DNA of 64,000 nt from Serratia marcescens (GCF_029846115.1 NZ_JARVZZ010000001.1:3472001-3536000), one strand, 5' to 3'. Positions 53,566-63,883 are shown, counted from the first letter of the stretch. The notes: generated from the sequence alone by a model not told the origin. A program made the numbers and translations.

Positions 53566-54111
53566 ATGACAACCCTCCCCGCCCCGCGCAGCGCCCTGCT
53601 GCTTATCGACATGCAGGTCGGCCTGTTTGCCTCGCCGAACGATCCGCCGTTCGCCGCCGAAACACTTCTGGCGAAGACCAATGCGTTAATACGCACCGCG
53701 CGCTTGGCAAATGCAACCGTGGTGTTTATCCGCCATACGGGGCCGGCAGGTTCCCCCATCGCCGCAAACAGCCCGCTATGGCAGGTTCACCCCAGCCTGG
53801 AAACCGCCGCGGGTGCCGACTGGTTCATCGATAAAACCCACCCCAGCTGTTTTTACCAGACTGGCCTGGCGGAACGGCTAAAGCACGCCGGCATCGGCCG
53901 GCTGGTGATTTCGGGAATGAAAACGCAATACTGCGTGGACACCGCGTGTCGTCGCGGCGCGGAATTGGGATTTGACATAGTGCTGGCCGCCGACGCTCAT
54001 AGCTGTTCGGACACGGAGGCGCTCAGCGCCGAAGCCATTATCCGCCACCATAACCAGACCCTGTCGGGCCCATTCGTGACGCTGGCGTTGGCGGAAGAGG
54101 TGAAATTCTAA
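53566..54111 (+). CDS. Cysteine hydrolase (isochorismatase family)
   Basis: A 181-residue cytoplasmic hydrolase. The catalytic triad is Asp in LLLIDMQVGL (residue 15), Lys in WFIDKTHPSCF (residue 89) and Cys in SGMKTQYCVDTACRRG (about 126). Family members split isochorismate, nicotinamide or other amides; the substrate is not predictable. GGAG precedes the ATG. Possible control by the upstream terminator region is discussed separately. Confidence 0.9.
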   Translation: MTTLPAPRSALLLIDMQVGLFASPNDPPFAAETLLAKTNALIRTARLANATVVFIRHTGPAGSPIAANSPLWQVHPSLETAAGADWFIDKTHPSCFYQTGLAERLKHAGIGRLVISGMKTQYCVDTACRRGAELGFDIVLAADAHSCSDTEALSAEAIIRHHNQTLSGPFVTLALAEEVKF

Positions 54112-54137
54112 AACACGGGGCGACTTACTTACCGGTC

Positions 54138-54159
54138 AGGCCGGGCGGAAGCCCGGCCT
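54138..54159. terminator. Hairpin between convergent hydrolase genes
   Basis: AGGCCGGGC pairs perfectly with GCCCGGCCT around a GGAA tetraloop. It is bidirectional in layout; no clear T-run is present. Confidence 0.7.
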
Positions 54160-54161
54160 CC

Positions 54162-55658
54162 TCAACGGCAAATCCTGTCGTGGCGCGGCTTTTTCGGCGC
54201 CAGCAGATAATCCACCACGCTTTCGTCAACGCAGCTGTCGATGCCGTTCAGCGCCAGCGTATGCCCGTCGCGTTCGCGGGTGATCAGCGGGCTTTTAAAG
54301 GCGGCGGCCATCACCTGCGCGTTGCGGTACGGCGTGGTCGGATCGTAGCGCTGCGCGACGAACAGCAGCGGCGGCAACGCGGCGGACGCCACCGGCGTGT
54401 GCGGCCGATCTTTGCCGCGGTACGGCCACAGATCGCACATTTCCAGCGGGTATTCGTGCAGCGGCAGATAGTGGGCATACAAAGCGGCGGTATTGATCTC
54501 CTGCCGCTGCCGGCGCAACAGCTGCGGATCGGCCGTCGGGTTGGCGACGTCGGCGCAGGTGATGACGTTCAGGGCGTCATCGGCATCCGGCGAATAGCTT
54601 TCGTCGATCAGATCGGAAACCTGTTGCCCGGCGATGCCGGCATCGAGCTGGCGCAGCACGGTCGCCAGCTCATGCCAGCGCTCCGGCCACAGCAGCAGCG
54701 AACGCGTGACCGTCAGCACGTCGTCGGCGGAGATCTCATAGCCCGCCGCGGTAACGAACGGCTGCTCATGCAGCTTGCGCAGCAAAGCGTGATAGCGCTG
54801 CAGCGCCTGATTGGCGCCGCCGCCCAGCTGGCAGCTGTCGGTTTTGCCGCAGTAGGCAGCGAAGCGCAGGAAGCTTTGCTGAAAGCCTCGCTCCTGATTC
54901 ATGCGCTGGGTGAAATCGTCCTCTGCCAGATCCACCACCCCGTCGAGCACCAGCGCGCGCGTCTTCTTCGGAAAACGCTCGGCATACAGCGCCGCCACCT
55001 TGGTGCCGTAAGAGTACGCCACCGCCGTCAGCCCCGGTTCGCCCAGCGCGTGGCGGATCGCGTTCAGATCGTTGACCGCTTCGTCGGTGCCGATATGTTG
55101 CAGCACGTCCGCGCCGGTCTGTTTGATGCAGGCGGCAATCAGGGTGCGCGTCTGATTCTCCGCGCCGGCCACGTCGTTATCGTCCGGCGTCGGGGTTTCG
55201 TCGCCTTCGGCCAGCTGACAAGAAATTTTCGGCGTCGACTGACCGACGCCGCGCGGATCGTAACCGATGATGTCGTAGGATTTTCGCAGTCTGGCGACGT
55301 GGGCGTCGTTGCCCAAATAAGGATTGATGCCCGGCAGGCCCGGCCCGCCGCTGATCATCACCACGCTGCCCTTTTTCGGCCCGGTGGCGGGCAGCAGGGT
55401 CAGTGCCAAACGCACGGTCTGTTCGCCCGCCTGCGCCGCATGAGCGGGCGGCGTGGCGTAGGCCAGCGGCGCCTCAAGGTAACCGCAGCGCAGCCCCGCC
55501 GGCGGCGGCTCATCGAACCAGCGCTGAAAACCGCTGTTGAGACAAGATTGCCAACGAATGCCGTTCTCGGCCACCGCGCCGTGGAGCACAGGCTTGGCCT
55601 GGGCGGGCAACGCGGCGACGGTTGCGGCGAGCAGCGCCAGAATACGCAGTACTGACAT
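54162..55658 (-). CDS. Exported alpha/beta hydrolase with TAP-like C-terminal domain
   Basis: A 498-residue exported hydrolase, similar to the Streptomyces tripeptidyl aminopeptidase/proline-iminopeptidase-like group. The signal is LRILALLAATVAALPAQA. The oxyanion region is MISGGPGLPGINPYLGN (about residue 105), the nucleophile elbow VAYSYGTKVAAL (Ser about 215), and the C-terminal TAP-like domain ends with RERDGHTLAL where the His of the triad is expected. It may trim peptides in the periplasm. AGGACTCC precedes the ATG at 55658. Confidence 0.85.
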   Translation of the reverse strand: MSVLRILALLAATVAALPAQAKPVLHGAVAENGIRWQSCLNSGFQRWFDEPPPAGLRCGYLEAPLAYATPPAHAAQAGEQTVRLALTLLPATGPKKGSVVMISGGPGLPGINPYLGNDAHVARLRKSYDIIGYDPRGVGQSTPKISCQLAEGDETPTPDDNDVAGAENQTRTLIAACIKQTGADVLQHIGTDEAVNDLNAIRHALGEPGLTAVAYSYGTKVAALYAERFPKKTRALVLDGVVDLAEDDFTQRMNQERGFQQSFLRFAAYCGKTDSCQLGGGANQALQRYHALLRKLHEQPFVTAAGYEISADDVLTVTRSLLLWPERWHELATVLRQLDAGIAGQQVSDLIDESYSPDADDALNVITCADVANPTADPQLLRRQRQEINTAALYAHYLPLHEYPLEMCDLWPYRGKDRPHTPVASAALPPLLFVAQRYDPTTPYRNAQVMAAAFKSPLITRERDGHTLALNGIDSCVDESVVDYLLAPKKPRHDRICR

Positions 55659-55879
55659 GGGGAGTCCTTTCAACTCAACGAATCGGTCAAAGGTTAACGA
55701 TACCCGGTTAAACCGCTAGCCAATAGAACACAAAAAGCCGCGCGGGTGAAGCCGTCACCGTGCACCCGGCAAGACGTTTCTCTGCTCGGATTGCTCTTAT
55801 AACGCACAGAATGCTGCAAAAATTACCGTTCACCTGCTAGGCTTAGGGTTCGTTAACCCACAAGGAACAGGAGAGCAGC

Positions 55880-56128
55880 ATGTTTGGTAAAGCGGAAGAC
55901 AAAACCAATGAAGCCGCAGGCGCGGTAGAAGAAGCGTTCGGCAAAGCCGTCGATTCGCCTGAGCATCAGGTGCGCGGCGCGGCGCGCAAATACGCCTCCC
56001 AGGCCAGCTATGCCGCCCGAGACGCAGCGGACAGCGTAAGAACCCAGGTGGAAGCCAACCCGCTGGCCGGCGTGGCCGTTGCGGCAGCGGTCGGCATCGT
56101 TTTCGGCTTCTTGCTGGGACGCAAATAA
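55880..56128 (+). CDS. DUF883 (ElaB/YqjD/YgaM-type) tail-anchored protein
   Basis: An 82-residue protein with an N-terminal amphipathic helical region (EDKTNEAAGAVEEAFGKAVD) and a C-terminal membrane segment (PLAGVAVAAAVGIVFGFLLG) ending in RK. E. coli relatives bind ribosomes through the N-terminus and are anchored by the C-terminal helix under stationary-phase stress. GGAGAG precedes the ATG. The -10-like element CTAGGCT upstream is reminiscent of sigma-S promoters but weak. Confidence 0.87.
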   Translation: MFGKAEDKTNEAAGAVEEAFGKAVDSPEHQVRGAARKYASQASYAARDAADSVRTQVEANPLAGVAVAAAVGIVFGFLLGRK

Positions 56129-56152
56129 GCGGCGAAGGCGCCGCTCGACAAT

Positions 56153-56176
56153 AGGCCCGTTACGGGCCTTTTTTTT
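56153..56176 (+). terminator. Terminator after the DUF883 gene
   Basis: AGGCCCG pairs with CGGGCCT around TTA and is followed by eight T residues. Confidence 0.95.
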
Positions 56177-56264
56177 CACCCTTTTCTCCCCTGCGCGCAA
56201 ACTTTCATCTATCACAGCCATCGCTTATAAAAACCAACGCCTTCAACTACGATTAGTTTGTGAC

Positions 56265-56352
56265 CAGAGCGAGGCTCTGCGATCCGGCAGATAACCCTAT
56301 GAGGATTATCACCATTATCCATGCTGTTTAAGCCGCTCTCCTTCACGCGGCT
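56265..56352 (+). promoter_or_regulatory. Structured leader of the second EF-G gene
   Basis: CAGAGC/GCTCTG (56265-56279, three-base loop) and AGCCGC/GCGGCT (56331-56352) are perfect stems; the second ends three bases before the AAAGG ribosome site. A ten-codon ORF (56299-56331, rich in Ile codons) ends inside the second stem but lacks a ribosome site. Confidence 0.4.
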
Positions 56353-56366
56353 AAGAAAGGTTGATT

Positions 56367-58472
56367 ATGGCTCGCACCACCCCTATCGAACGTTACCGCA
56401 ATATCGGCATCTCCGCGCATATCGATGCCGGCAAGACCACCACCACCGAGCGGATTCTGTTTTACACCGGGGTCAGCCACAAGCTGGGCGAAGTGCATGA
56501 CGGCGCGGCGACCATGGACTGGATGGCGCAGGAACAGGAGCGCGGCATCACCATCACCTCGGCGGCCACCACCTGCTTTTGGAACGGCATGCAGCATAAT
56601 TATCCGCAGCACCGCATCAATATCATCGACACCCCCGGGCACGTCGATTTCACCATTGAAGTGGAGCGTTCGATGCGCGTGCTGGACGGCGCCGTGATGG
56701 TCTATGACTCGGTGGGCGGCGTGCAGCCGCAGTCGGAAACCGTCTGGCGCCAGGCCAATAAATACAAGGTGCCGCGGCTGGCATTCGTCAACAAGATGGA
56801 CCGCATCGGCGCGGACTTTTTCCGCGTGCGCAAAATGATGATCGAGCGCCTAAAAGCCAATCCGGTGCCGATCGTTATTCCGATCGGTGCCGAAGATCAC
56901 TTCAGCGGCGTGGTGGACCTGGTGCGGATGAAGGCCATCCTGTGGGACGAGGCCTCGCAGGGCATGAGCTTCAGCTTCGAAGAGATCCCGGCCGAGCTGC
57001 GCGATTCGGCGCAGGAGTGGCGCGAAAACATGATTGAGGCCGCCGCCGAAGCCTCGGAAGAGCTGATGGAGAAATACCTCAACCAGGTGCCGCTGAGCGA
57101 AGAGGAGATCGTCCACGGGCTGCGGGTGCGCACCGTCGCCGGCGAAATCCAGCCGATGCTGTGCGGCTCGGCGTTCCGCAACAAAGGAGTGCAGCGCATG
57201 CTGGATGCGGTGATCGAACTGATGCCCTCGCCGCTCGACGTGCCGCCGATGGAGGGCCACGGCGAACACGATGAAATCATCACCCGCAAAGCCGACGACA
57301 ACGAAAAATTCTCGGCGCTGGCGTTCAAGCTGATGACCGACCCCTTCGTCGGCCAGCTGACCTTCGTGCGCGTCTACTCCGGGGTGCTGGCCAAAGGCAG
57401 CAGCGTTTACAACCCGATCAAGGGCAAAAAGGAGCGCATCGGCCGCATCGTGCAGATGCACGCCAACGATCGTAAGGACATCGACGAGCTGCACGCCGGC
57501 GACATCGCCGCCTGCGTCGGCCTGAAGGACGTCACCACGGGCGATACGCTGTGCGACCCCGGCGCCATCATCACGCTGGAACGCATGACCTTCCCCGAGC
57601 CGGTGATCGCCCAGGCGATCGAGCCGAAGACCAAGGGCGACCAGGAGAAAATGGGCATCGCGCTGCAGCGCCTCTCTTCGGAAGATCCGTCGTTCCGGGT
57701 ACGCACCGATGAAGAATCCGGCCAGACCATCATCTACGGCATGGGCGAGCTGCACCTGGAGATCATCGTCGATCGCATGCGCCGCGAGTTCGGTGTGGAG
57801 ACCACCACCGGCAAGCCGCAGGTGTCGTACCGCGAAACCATCCGCAAGCGGGTGGCCGACGTGGAAGGCAAATTCGTGCGCCAGTCCGGCGGTAAAGGGC
57901 AATACGGCCACGTGGTGCTGACCGTCGAACCGAACGAACCCGGCAAAGGCTTCGAGTTCTTCGATGAGATCAAGGGCGGCGTCATTCCGGGCGAGTTTAT
58001 CCCGGCGGTGAAAAAAGGCGTGCTCGAGGCGCTGAACAACGGCGTACTGGCCGGTTATCAGGTGGTAGACGTCAAGGTGCACCTGACCTTCGGTTCTTAC
58101 CATGATGTCGACTCGTCGGAACAGGCGTTCCGCATGGCGGCGATCTTCGGCTTCAAGGAAGCCTGCCGCCTGGCGGATCCGGTGATCCTTGAGCCGATCA
58201 TGTCGGTGGAGGTGGAAACACCGGAGGATTACGCCGGCAACGTGATGGGCGACCTCTCCTCACGCCGCGGTCTGGTGCAGGGTATGGAAGAGATACCGGG
58301 CGGCGGCGGCAAGGAAATTCGCGCCAAGGTGCCGCTGTCCGAGATGTTCGGCTACTCGACGACCCTGCGCTCGATGTCGCAGGGCCGCGCCACCTATACC
58401 ATGGAATTCAGCCACTACGCCGAAGCGCCACGCAACGTGGCCGAAGAGATCATTCACCACAGCAAGCGTTAA
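56367..58472 (+). CDS. Elongation factor G paralogue
   Basis: A 701-residue translational GTPase closely following FusA but clearly divergent from the canonical enterobacterial copy. GTP motifs are [13 protein letters not shown] (G1), DTPGHVDF (G3) and NKMDRIG (G4), and domains III-V follow in order, with [12 protein letters not shown] near the C-terminus. It stands outside the rpsL-rpsG-fusA-tuf operon, so it is a second EF-G. Paralogues can serve in ribosome recycling, stress or drug tolerance; the role here is unknown. The start at 56367 with AAAGG is preferred to the TTG two codons earlier. A difference is YDSVGGV where canonical EF-G has YCAVGGV. Confidence 0.9.
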   Translation: MARTTPIERYRNIGISAHIDAGKTTTTERILFYTGVSHKLGEVHDGAATMDWMAQEQERGITITSAATTCFWNGMQHNYPQHRINIIDTPGHVDFTIEVERSMRVLDGAVMVYDSVGGVQPQSETVWRQANKYKVPRLAFVNKMDRIGADFFRVRKMMIERLKANPVPIVIPIGAEDHFSGVVDLVRMKAILWDEASQGMSFSFEEIPAELRDSAQEWRENMIEAAAEASEELMEKYLNQVPLSEEEIVHGLRVRTVAGEIQPMLCGSAFRNKGVQRMLDAVIELMPSPLDVPPMEGHGEHDEIITRKADDNEKFSALAFKLMTDPFVGQLTFVRVYSGVLAKGSSVYNPIKGKKERIGRIVQMHANDRKDIDELHAGDIAACVGLKDVTTGDTLCDPGAIITLERMTFPEPVIAQAIEPKTKGDQEKMGIALQRLSSEDPSFRVRTDEESGQTIIYGMGELHLEIIVDRMRREFGVETTTGKPQVSYRETIRKRVADVEGKFVRQSGGKGQYGHVVLTVEPNEPGKGFEFFDEIKGGVIPGEFIPAVKKGVLEALNNGVLAGYQVVDVKVHLTFGSYHDVDSSEQAFRMAAIFGFKEACRLADPVILEPIMSVEVETPEDYAGNVMGDLSSRRGLVQGMEEIPGGGGKEIRAKVPLSEMFGYSTTLRSMSQGRATYTMEFSHYAEAPRNVAEEIIHHSKR

Positions 58473-58477
58473 CCCTC

Positions 58478-58500
58478 GCGCCCGCCTTCGCGGCGGGCGT
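58478..58500. terminator. Hairpin after the EF-G paralogue
   Basis: CGCCCGCC pairs with GGCGGGCG around TTCGC. It lies between two convergent stops, and overlaps the stop of the DMT gene by one base. Confidence 0.7.
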
Positions 58501-59468
58501 CACCCCGGCTTGTCCTCCAACGCCACCACCACCGGCTGCGGCTTGATGCGCATGGCGTACACCACGCCGGCGATCAGGCAGACGATGCCGGCCAGCGTCA
58601 GCAGCGGCGGCCAGGCCTGGCGCAGCAGAAAGGTATAGGCCAACCCCGCCAGAATTTCGAACACGATGAGCGGCCCCACCAACACCGTCGGCAGGCGCTG
58701 GCTGGCTTCGTTCCAACACAGTGCCCCCAGCCAGGAGCAGAACACGCCGATGATCAGCATCAGCGGGATAAATACCTCAGGGCGCGGGCCGAACGGCAAG
58801 GCGAACGCCGGTTCGCTCAGCGCCAATTGGCCGCAGACCGCCAGATAGCCCAGCAGCGCCAGCGGCAGCGTCACCAGCCCCTGCGCCGTGGCCCAGGTGG
58901 CCGGCCGCTGCGTCGGGTTCTCCCGCAGCCAGCGCGAGTTGCGTAGCGGGAACCAGGTCCAGCACACCACCGCCAACAATGCCAACCCGAGGCCACTGAG
59001 ATAGCGCCAGCCATCGACCGGCAGCGCATTGCCGCGCAGCTCGGCGACGTTCACGCACGCTAACCCGCAGACGATCAGCAACAGCGCCGGCGCCAGCTTG
59101 CCCCAGGCCAGCCGCCCGTCGTGCCGACCGTAAAACAGATTGGCGCAGAGGGCGATCACCACCGGCAAGGTGCCGATGATCATGGTCGATACCGGTGCGC
59201 CGGTACGCTGAATGGCGCTGGCCAGGCACAGGTAGTACAGCAGGTTACCGATGGCCGTCAGCTTGAGCGCCTCCAGCCAATCCTGGCGCCGCAGCTTGTG
59301 CAGGCGGCGGCGATCGAGCCAGGCCAGCGGCAAGGTGATCAGCCCGAAGGCCAGATAGCGCCCGGTGGACTGCAGTGCGGCGGGATAATCCGGCACCAGC
59401 AGCGGGCCGACGAAGATCAATCCCCACATCAGCCCGGCGGCCAGGGCAAACACAACGCCAATGAACAT
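58500..59468 (-). CDS. DMT superfamily (EamA) transporter
   Basis: A 322-residue inner-membrane transporter with about ten helices in two EamA halves (about 1-135 and 155-300). It may export amino acids or other metabolites. The start at 59468 is preceded by GGAG; the upstream reading has poor sequence. It lies downstream of an AraC-type regulator gene on the same strand (98-base gap), and the two may share control. Confidence 0.86.
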   Translation of the reverse strand: MFIGVVFALAAGLMWGLIFVGPLLVPDYPAALQSTGRYLAFGLITLPLAWLDRRRLHKLRRQDWLEALKLTAIGNLLYYLCLASAIQRTGAPVSTMIIGTLPVVIALCANLFYGRHDGRLAWGKLAPALLLIVCGLACVNVAELRGNALPVDGWRYLSGLGLALLAVVCWTWFPLRNSRWLRENPTQRPATWATAQGLVTLPLALLGYLAVCGQLALSEPAFALPFGPRPEVFIPLMLIIGVFCSWLGALCWNEASQRLPTVLVGPLIVFEILAGLAYTFLLRQAWPPLLTLAGIVCLIAGVVYAMRIKPQPVVVALEDKPG

Positions 59469-59566
59469 AACGACTCCGACAAACGGCCGGTGCGGCCAAC
59501 CCGCCCGACGAGACAGCGGCAGAGTAGCGAAAACGCGGGAAGGAATTATTGTAGCAGGTTGCTGTT

Positions 59567-60394
59567 TTAGCCCAATTTCACCTGTTTCTGGAAACGCACT
59601 GGCGTGACGCCGTAACGGTTGGCGAAAGCGCGCGTCAGGTGCGCCTGATCGGTCAACCCCGCCGCCGCCGCCACCTGTGCGGCGGGCATGCCGCGCTCCA
59701 GCATGCGTTTGGCCTGTGACAGCCGGATCGCCATCAGCATCTGCTGCGGCGAGACGTGGTATTCGGCCTTGAACTTGCGCAGGAAATGGTATGGGCTGAG
59801 CGACACCAGCTCGGCCAGCTGATTGAGGGTCACCGCCTCGGCGAAGTTGTCGTGCAGGTAGCATTTCACCACCTCAAAACGGTGCACCGCCTCGGCTTTT
59901 TCCCGCTGCCCGGTGCGGATGTGCGGGTGCAACAGCTCGACCGCCTCCAACAGCAGGCCGTCGAGCGTGAGCGAATCGTCGGTTTGCCACAGCGTGGCGA
60001 GAATGGCGGACAGGCGCTGCGCCGCCCGCGGATCGTGGCGCACCGCATCGGTGAACCACTGGCTCCGATCGCCGGACAGCTGCTCCAGCGCCTCGGGCGC
60101 CAGATAGAGCATGCGGTAACACCAGCCGCCCGGCGTTTCGGCTTCGCCGGTATGCAGCTCGTCGGGGTTCATCAGCACCAGCGCGCCCGGCGCCGCCAGG
60201 TGCTGCGCGCCGCGATAGCGGAAACGCTCCGCCCCGGTGTCTACGGTGCCGATGGCGAAGGCGTCGTGGGTATGCGGCTCGAAGGCATAGCGTTCGATAT
60301 GCGCCTGATAAAGTTCGACGCCCGGCAGATGCGACAAATGCCGGAACTGCGCGCAATCCTTCTCGAACGGAAACTGTTGTGGTACCCCTTGCAC
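59567..60394 (-). CDS. AraC-family transcriptional regulator
   Basis: A 275-residue regulator with an N-terminal cupin-like arabinose-binding-type domain (residues 20-150, HTHDAFAIGTVDTGAERFRYRG) and two C-terminal helix-turn-helices (SLSPYHFLRKFKAEYHVSPQ near 200 and MPAAQVAAAAGLTDQAHLTR near 240). A GTG start at 60394 has GGAGG six bases upstream. It is divergent from an aldehyde dehydrogenase gene and in line with an EamA exporter, so it may control one or both. Confidence 0.88.
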   Translation of the reverse strand: MQGVPQQFPFEKDCAQFRHLSHLPGVELYQAHIERYAFEPHTHDAFAIGTVDTGAERFRYRGAQHLAAPGALVLMNPDELHTGEAETPGGWCYRMLYLAPEALEQLSGDRSQWFTDAVRHDPRAAQRLSAILATLWQTDDSLTLDGLLLEAVELLHPHIRTGQREKAEAVHRFEVVKCYLHDNFAEAVTLNQLAELVSLSPYHFLRKFKAEYHVSPQQMLMAIRLSQAKRMLERGMPAAQVAAAAGLTDQAHLTRAFANRYGVTPVRFQKQVKLG

Positions 60395-60590
60395 CCGACC
60401 TCCTCGTCCGTGCTGACAATCTGCTCAGCATAGCCAAAACATCGCCGGTTGAGTAGCCGCCCTGGCGCTTTCGTGCCCCTCGCCTGGACGATCGCCGCCA
60501 TTCGGCGTAGGGTTAAGGTCCCTGTCCCTTTCAGGCGAGCCGCATCGCGAAGCTCATCGGCCCCTGACACTCCGCAAACAAGAGGCAACA

Positions 60591-62024
60591 ATGTATCCGG
60601 ATACTCAACTGTATATCGATGGACAATGGCGCAACGCACTGGCCGGGAAAACCTTGCCGGTCACCAACCCCGCCACCGACGAAGTAATCGGTCAGGTGGC
60701 GCACGCCGCCGCAGAGGATCTCGATCTGGCGCTGGCCGCCACCGAGCGCGGATTTAGCGTCTGGCGCGACACCGCTGCGCACCAGCGCGCCAACCTGATG
60801 CGCAAAGCGGCGGCGCTGCTGCGCGAACGCGCCAACGCCATCGCCGCCGTCATGACGCAGGAACAGGGCAAACCGGTGGCACAGGCCAAAGTCGAAATTC
60901 TCAACGCCGCCGACGTCATCGACTGGTTCGCCGGCGAAGCCACCCGCACCTACGGGCAGATCATTCCGTCCCGCGCCCGCGACGTGCAGCAGCAAACCCT
61001 CAAACTGCCGGTCGGCCCGGTGGCCGCCTTCACACCGTGGAACTTCCCGATCAACCAGATCGTGCGCAAGCTGTCCGCCGCGCTGGCCGCGGGGTGTTCC
61101 ATCATCGTCAAAGGCCCGGAAGAAACGCCGGCCTCGCCGGCTGAGCTGATCAAAGCCTTCGCCGACGCTGGGATCCCGGCCGGGGTGATCGCGCTGGTGT
61201 ACGGCACCCCGGCGGAAATCTCGGAATACCTGATCCCACATCCGACCATTCGCAAGATCTCCTTCACCGGCTCTACCCGCGTGGGCAAGCATCTGGCGGC
61301 GCTAGCCGGCCAGCATATGAAAAAGGCCACCATGGAGCTGGGCGGCCATGCCCCGGTGCTGATCTTCGACGACGCCGATCTCGACGCGGCGGCCAAAGAG
61401 CTGGCGCAGTCCAAGTTCCGCAACGCCGGCCAGGTCTGTATCGCCCCGACCCGCTTCCTGATCCAGCAAGGCGTTTATGAAGCCTTCGTGGAGAAATTCA
61501 CCGCCGCCGTGCGTGAGCTCAAACTCGGCAACGGGCTGGAAGACGGCGTGACCATGGGGCCGATGGTGCTGGGCCGCAGCGTCGACAATATCGAGGCGCT
61601 GGTGCAGGATGCCGTCGCCCACGGGGCAAAAGCCTGCACCGGCGGCAAGCGCGTGGCGGGCAAAGGCAACTTCTTCGAGCCGACGGTGCTGCGCGACGTA
61701 CCGCTGAGCGCCCGCGCCATGTCGGAAGAACCATTTGGCCCGGTCGCCCTGCTGCGCCCGTTCGCCACCTATGACGAGGCGATCGCCGAAGCCAACCGCC
61801 TGCCGTACGGGCTGGCCGCCTACGCTTACAGCCGCAACATCGCCACCGTCAATGCGCTGGGGCGCGACGTGGAGAGCGGCATGCTGAGCATCAACCACAT
61901 CGGTTTCGGCCTGCCGGAAACGCCGTTTGGCGGCGTGAAAGACTCCGGTCACGGCACCGAAGGCGGCAGCGAAGCGATCGAGTCCTACCTGGAAACCCGC
62001 TTCGTCACCGTCGCCGGCCGTTAA
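60591..62024 (+). CDS. NAD(P)-dependent aldehyde dehydrogenase (succinate-semialdehyde type)
   Basis: A 477-residue cytoplasmic ALDH-superfamily enzyme. The cofactor motif is [11 protein letters not shown] near 225, the catalytic glutamate is in [12 protein letters not shown] (about 246) and the cysteine in [11 protein letters not shown] (about 280). The general sequence resembles GabD/Sad-type succinate-semialdehyde dehydrogenases, but benzaldehyde or other aldehyde substrates are possible. Divergent from the AraC-type regulator. Followed by a strong terminator. Confidence 0.9.
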   Translation: MYPDTQLYIDGQWRNALAGKTLPVTNPATDEVIGQVAHAAAEDLDLALAATERGFSVWRDTAAHQRANLMRKAAALLRERANAIAAVMTQEQGKPVAQAKVEILNAADVIDWFAGEATRTYGQIIPSRARDVQQQTLKLPVGPVAAFTPWNFPINQIVRKLSAALAAGCSIIVKGPEETPASPAELIKAFADAGIPAGVIALVYGTPAEISEYLIPHPTIRKISFTGSTRVGKHLAALAGQHMKKATMELGGHAPVLIFDDADLDAAAKELAQSKFRNAGQVCIAPTRFLIQQGVYEAFVEKFTAAVRELKLGNGLEDGVTMGPMVLGRSVDNIEALVQDAVAHGAKACTGGKRVAGKGNFFEPTVLRDVPLSARAMSEEPFGPVALLRPFATYDEAIAEANRLPYGLAAYAYSRNIATVNALGRDVESGMLSINHIGFGLPETPFGGVKDSGHGTEGGSEAIESYLETRFVTVAGR

Positions 62025-62045
62025 CCGCGTGTCGGATGAATGGCC

Positions 62046-62074
62046 AAAAGCCCCGCTGTGCGGGGCTTTTTTTT
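62046..62074. terminator. Bidirectional terminator after the aldehyde dehydrogenase
   Basis: AAAAGCCCCGC pairs perfectly with GCGGGGCTTTT around TGT, with eight T residues following on the plus strand and several on the minus strand. Confidence 0.93.
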
Positions 62075-62975
62075 ACTCGCGAGCCAGTTCGAACAGCCGC
62101 CGCGCCGCCGGGGTCAGCCCCAGCATGTGAATGCAGGCATGCACCATGCCCGGCAACCGTTCGCAGCGCACCGGCACGCCCGCCTCGCGCAGCCGCTGCG
62201 CATACTGCTCGGCCTCATCGCGCAGCGGATCATATTCGCAGCTCAGGATGGTGGCCGGCGGTAACCCGCGCAACGTGGCGGCGTGCAGCGGTTCGGCGCC
62301 GGGATCGCGCCGCTGGGCCAGATACTGCTGCCAACAAAATACCATCGCGTCGCGCGTCAGAAAGTGCCCCTCGGCAAACTCGCGATAACTGGTCGTCGCC
62401 ATCTCGCGGCTGAGCGCCGGGTACAGCAGCAGCTGGCGCTCGATGTGCGGGCCGCCGCGATCCCGCGCCAGCAGCGCGACCGCCGCCGCCAGATTGCCCC
62501 CGGCGCTGTCGCCGCCCACCGCCAGGCGCTGCGCGTCGATCCCCAACTGCGGCGCCTGTTGCGCCACCCAGCAGAGCGCCTGATAGACATCTTCCAGCGG
62601 CTGCGGAAACGGGTATTCCGGCGCCAGACGGTAGTCGACCGACAGGATCACCCGGCCGGTGGCGTTGGCCAGCGCCTGACAGGGCCGATCGTACAGCGCC
62701 AGCGAACCGAGGCACCAACCGCCGCCGTGGGCGAACAGCATCGCCGGCTGCGCGGCGGCGCGGTTTTCCCCCGCTGGGAGATAGGCGCGCAGCGCGATCC
62801 GATACCCATCGGCGGCGACCACCGTAACGTCTCTGACGCCGCCGCTCGGTTCCGCCTCGCCCTGCAGCTGGCGTAAACCGGTTTCCGTGGCCGCGCGCAT
62901 TTCCGCCAGCGACGCGGGAGGCGGCGCATCGGCCGATGCCGTCAAAAAAGCGGCAATGCGTTCATCGAGCGGCAT
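62073..62975 (-). CDS. HSL-family alpha/beta hydrolase (esterase/lipase)
   Basis: A 300-residue esterase. The hormone-sensitive-lipase HGGGW motif is seen in FAHGGGWCLGS (about residue 85), the nucleophile elbow is GGDSAGGNLAAA (Ser about 155), and the Asp/His pair likely lies in YDPLRDEAEQYA and PGMVHACI. It would cleave short-chain esters. AGGAGAGC precedes the ATG. Its start overlaps the end of the next upstream hydrolase by 14 bases, so the two are probably co-transcribed. Confidence 0.9.
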   Translation of the reverse strand: MPLDERIAAFLTASADAPPPASLAEMRAATETGLRQLQGEAEPSGGVRDVTVVAADGYRIALRAYLPAGENRAAAQPAMLFAHGGGWCLGSLALYDRPCQALANATGRVILSVDYRLAPEYPFPQPLEDVYQALCWVAQQAPQLGIDAQRLAVGGDSAGGNLAAAVALLARDRGGPHIERQLLLYPALSREMATTSYREFAEGHFLTRDAMVFCWQQYLAQRRDPGAEPLHAATLRGLPPATILSCEYDPLRDEAEQYAQRLREAGVPVRCERLPGMVHACIHMLGLTPAARRLFELARE

Positions 62976-63858
62976 GCGGCTCTCCTGCCAAGAACGGCGT
63001 AATCAGTGTGATAAACGCCTCGTGACACTCCTCGGTAATGAAATGCCCGCAGCCGGCGACCGTTTCGCCCCGCAGATCGTGCGCATTGCCCCGCAGCGTC
63101 GTCAGCGGCGCGTCGCCGGTGGCGTGCTCGGCCCCCACCGTCAACACCGGCATCGTCAGGGGCCTGGCGGCGCGCAGGCGGTTCTGCCGCACGGTCTCCG
63201 GGATCGCCCGGTAATAGTCGAACCCGGCGCGCAGGCCGCCAGGCGCTGAGTAAGCCGCGATATACACCTCCGCCGCCACCCGATCGCGCCGATAGGACCA
63301 GCGGTTGAAGATATAGCCAAGATACTCCCGCTCACGCCCCTGGGTCAGGGTCTCCGGCAAATCCGCCAGCTGATTGAACATGAAATGCCACAGGAAAATG
63401 TTCTCCTCCGGTGCGACGAAAATCGGCGGCGGCGGCGCCAGACCGGGGATCACCGCCTCCGTCAGCACCAGACGCTCCACCGCCTGCGGGAAATCGCTCG
63501 CCATGGCGTATCCGATCCACATGCCGATGTCGTGGCCAACCAGTCGGTAACGTTCATGGCCCAATTGCGCCATCATCGCGTGCAATGTCGCACCGATGCT
63601 GCCGGTGTCATAGCCGCCAGCGGGCTTGTCAGAATCGCCGATGCCCGGCGGATCGACGGCGATCGCCTGAAAACCAGCCGCCGCCAGTGCTTGCATCACA
63701 TGGCGCCAGGTGTACCAGGTTTGCGGCCAACCGGGGATCAGCAGCACCGGCCGCCCTTCACCGGCCACCACGCAGTGAATGCGTCGGCCGTTGACCTGGA
63801 GATAGACGTGTTCCGCCGCGAGATCCGCCAACGGGACCTCGTTCTGTAGGTATTGCAT
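62962..63858 (-). CDS. Alpha/beta hydrolase (epoxide-hydrolase-like)
   Basis: A 298-residue hydrolase. The oxyanion loop is LLIPGWPQTWYTW (about residue 40), the nucleophile elbow is VGHDIGMWIGYA (Asp about 107), typical of epoxide hydrolases and haloacetate dehalogenases, and the C-terminal His is in GCGHFITEE. AGGGAG precedes the ATG at 63858, which is preferred over the longer reading. It leads a two-gene unit with the HSL esterase. Confidence 0.88.
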   Translation of the reverse strand: MQYLQNEVPLADLAAEHVYLQVNGRRIHCVVAGEGRPVLLIPGWPQTWYTWRHVMQALAAAGFQAIAVDPPGIGDSDKPAGGYDTGSIGATLHAMMAQLGHERYRLVGHDIGMWIGYAMASDFPQAVERLVLTEAVIPGLAPPPPIFVAPEENIFLWHFMFNQLADLPETLTQGREREYLGYIFNRWSYRRDRVAAEVYIAAYSAPGGLRAGFDYYRAIPETVRQNRLRAARPLTMPVLTVGAEHATGDAPLTTLRGNAHDLRGETVAGCGHFITEECHEAFITLITPFLAGEPHAAR

Positions 63859-63883
63859 GGGGTGACTCCCTGAAGGATTAGGC

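Noticed and set aside
56299..56331. Ten-codon Ile-rich ORF upstream of the second EF-G gene
   Set aside because: No Shine-Dalgarno sequence, so it is only mentioned as a possible part of the structured leader.
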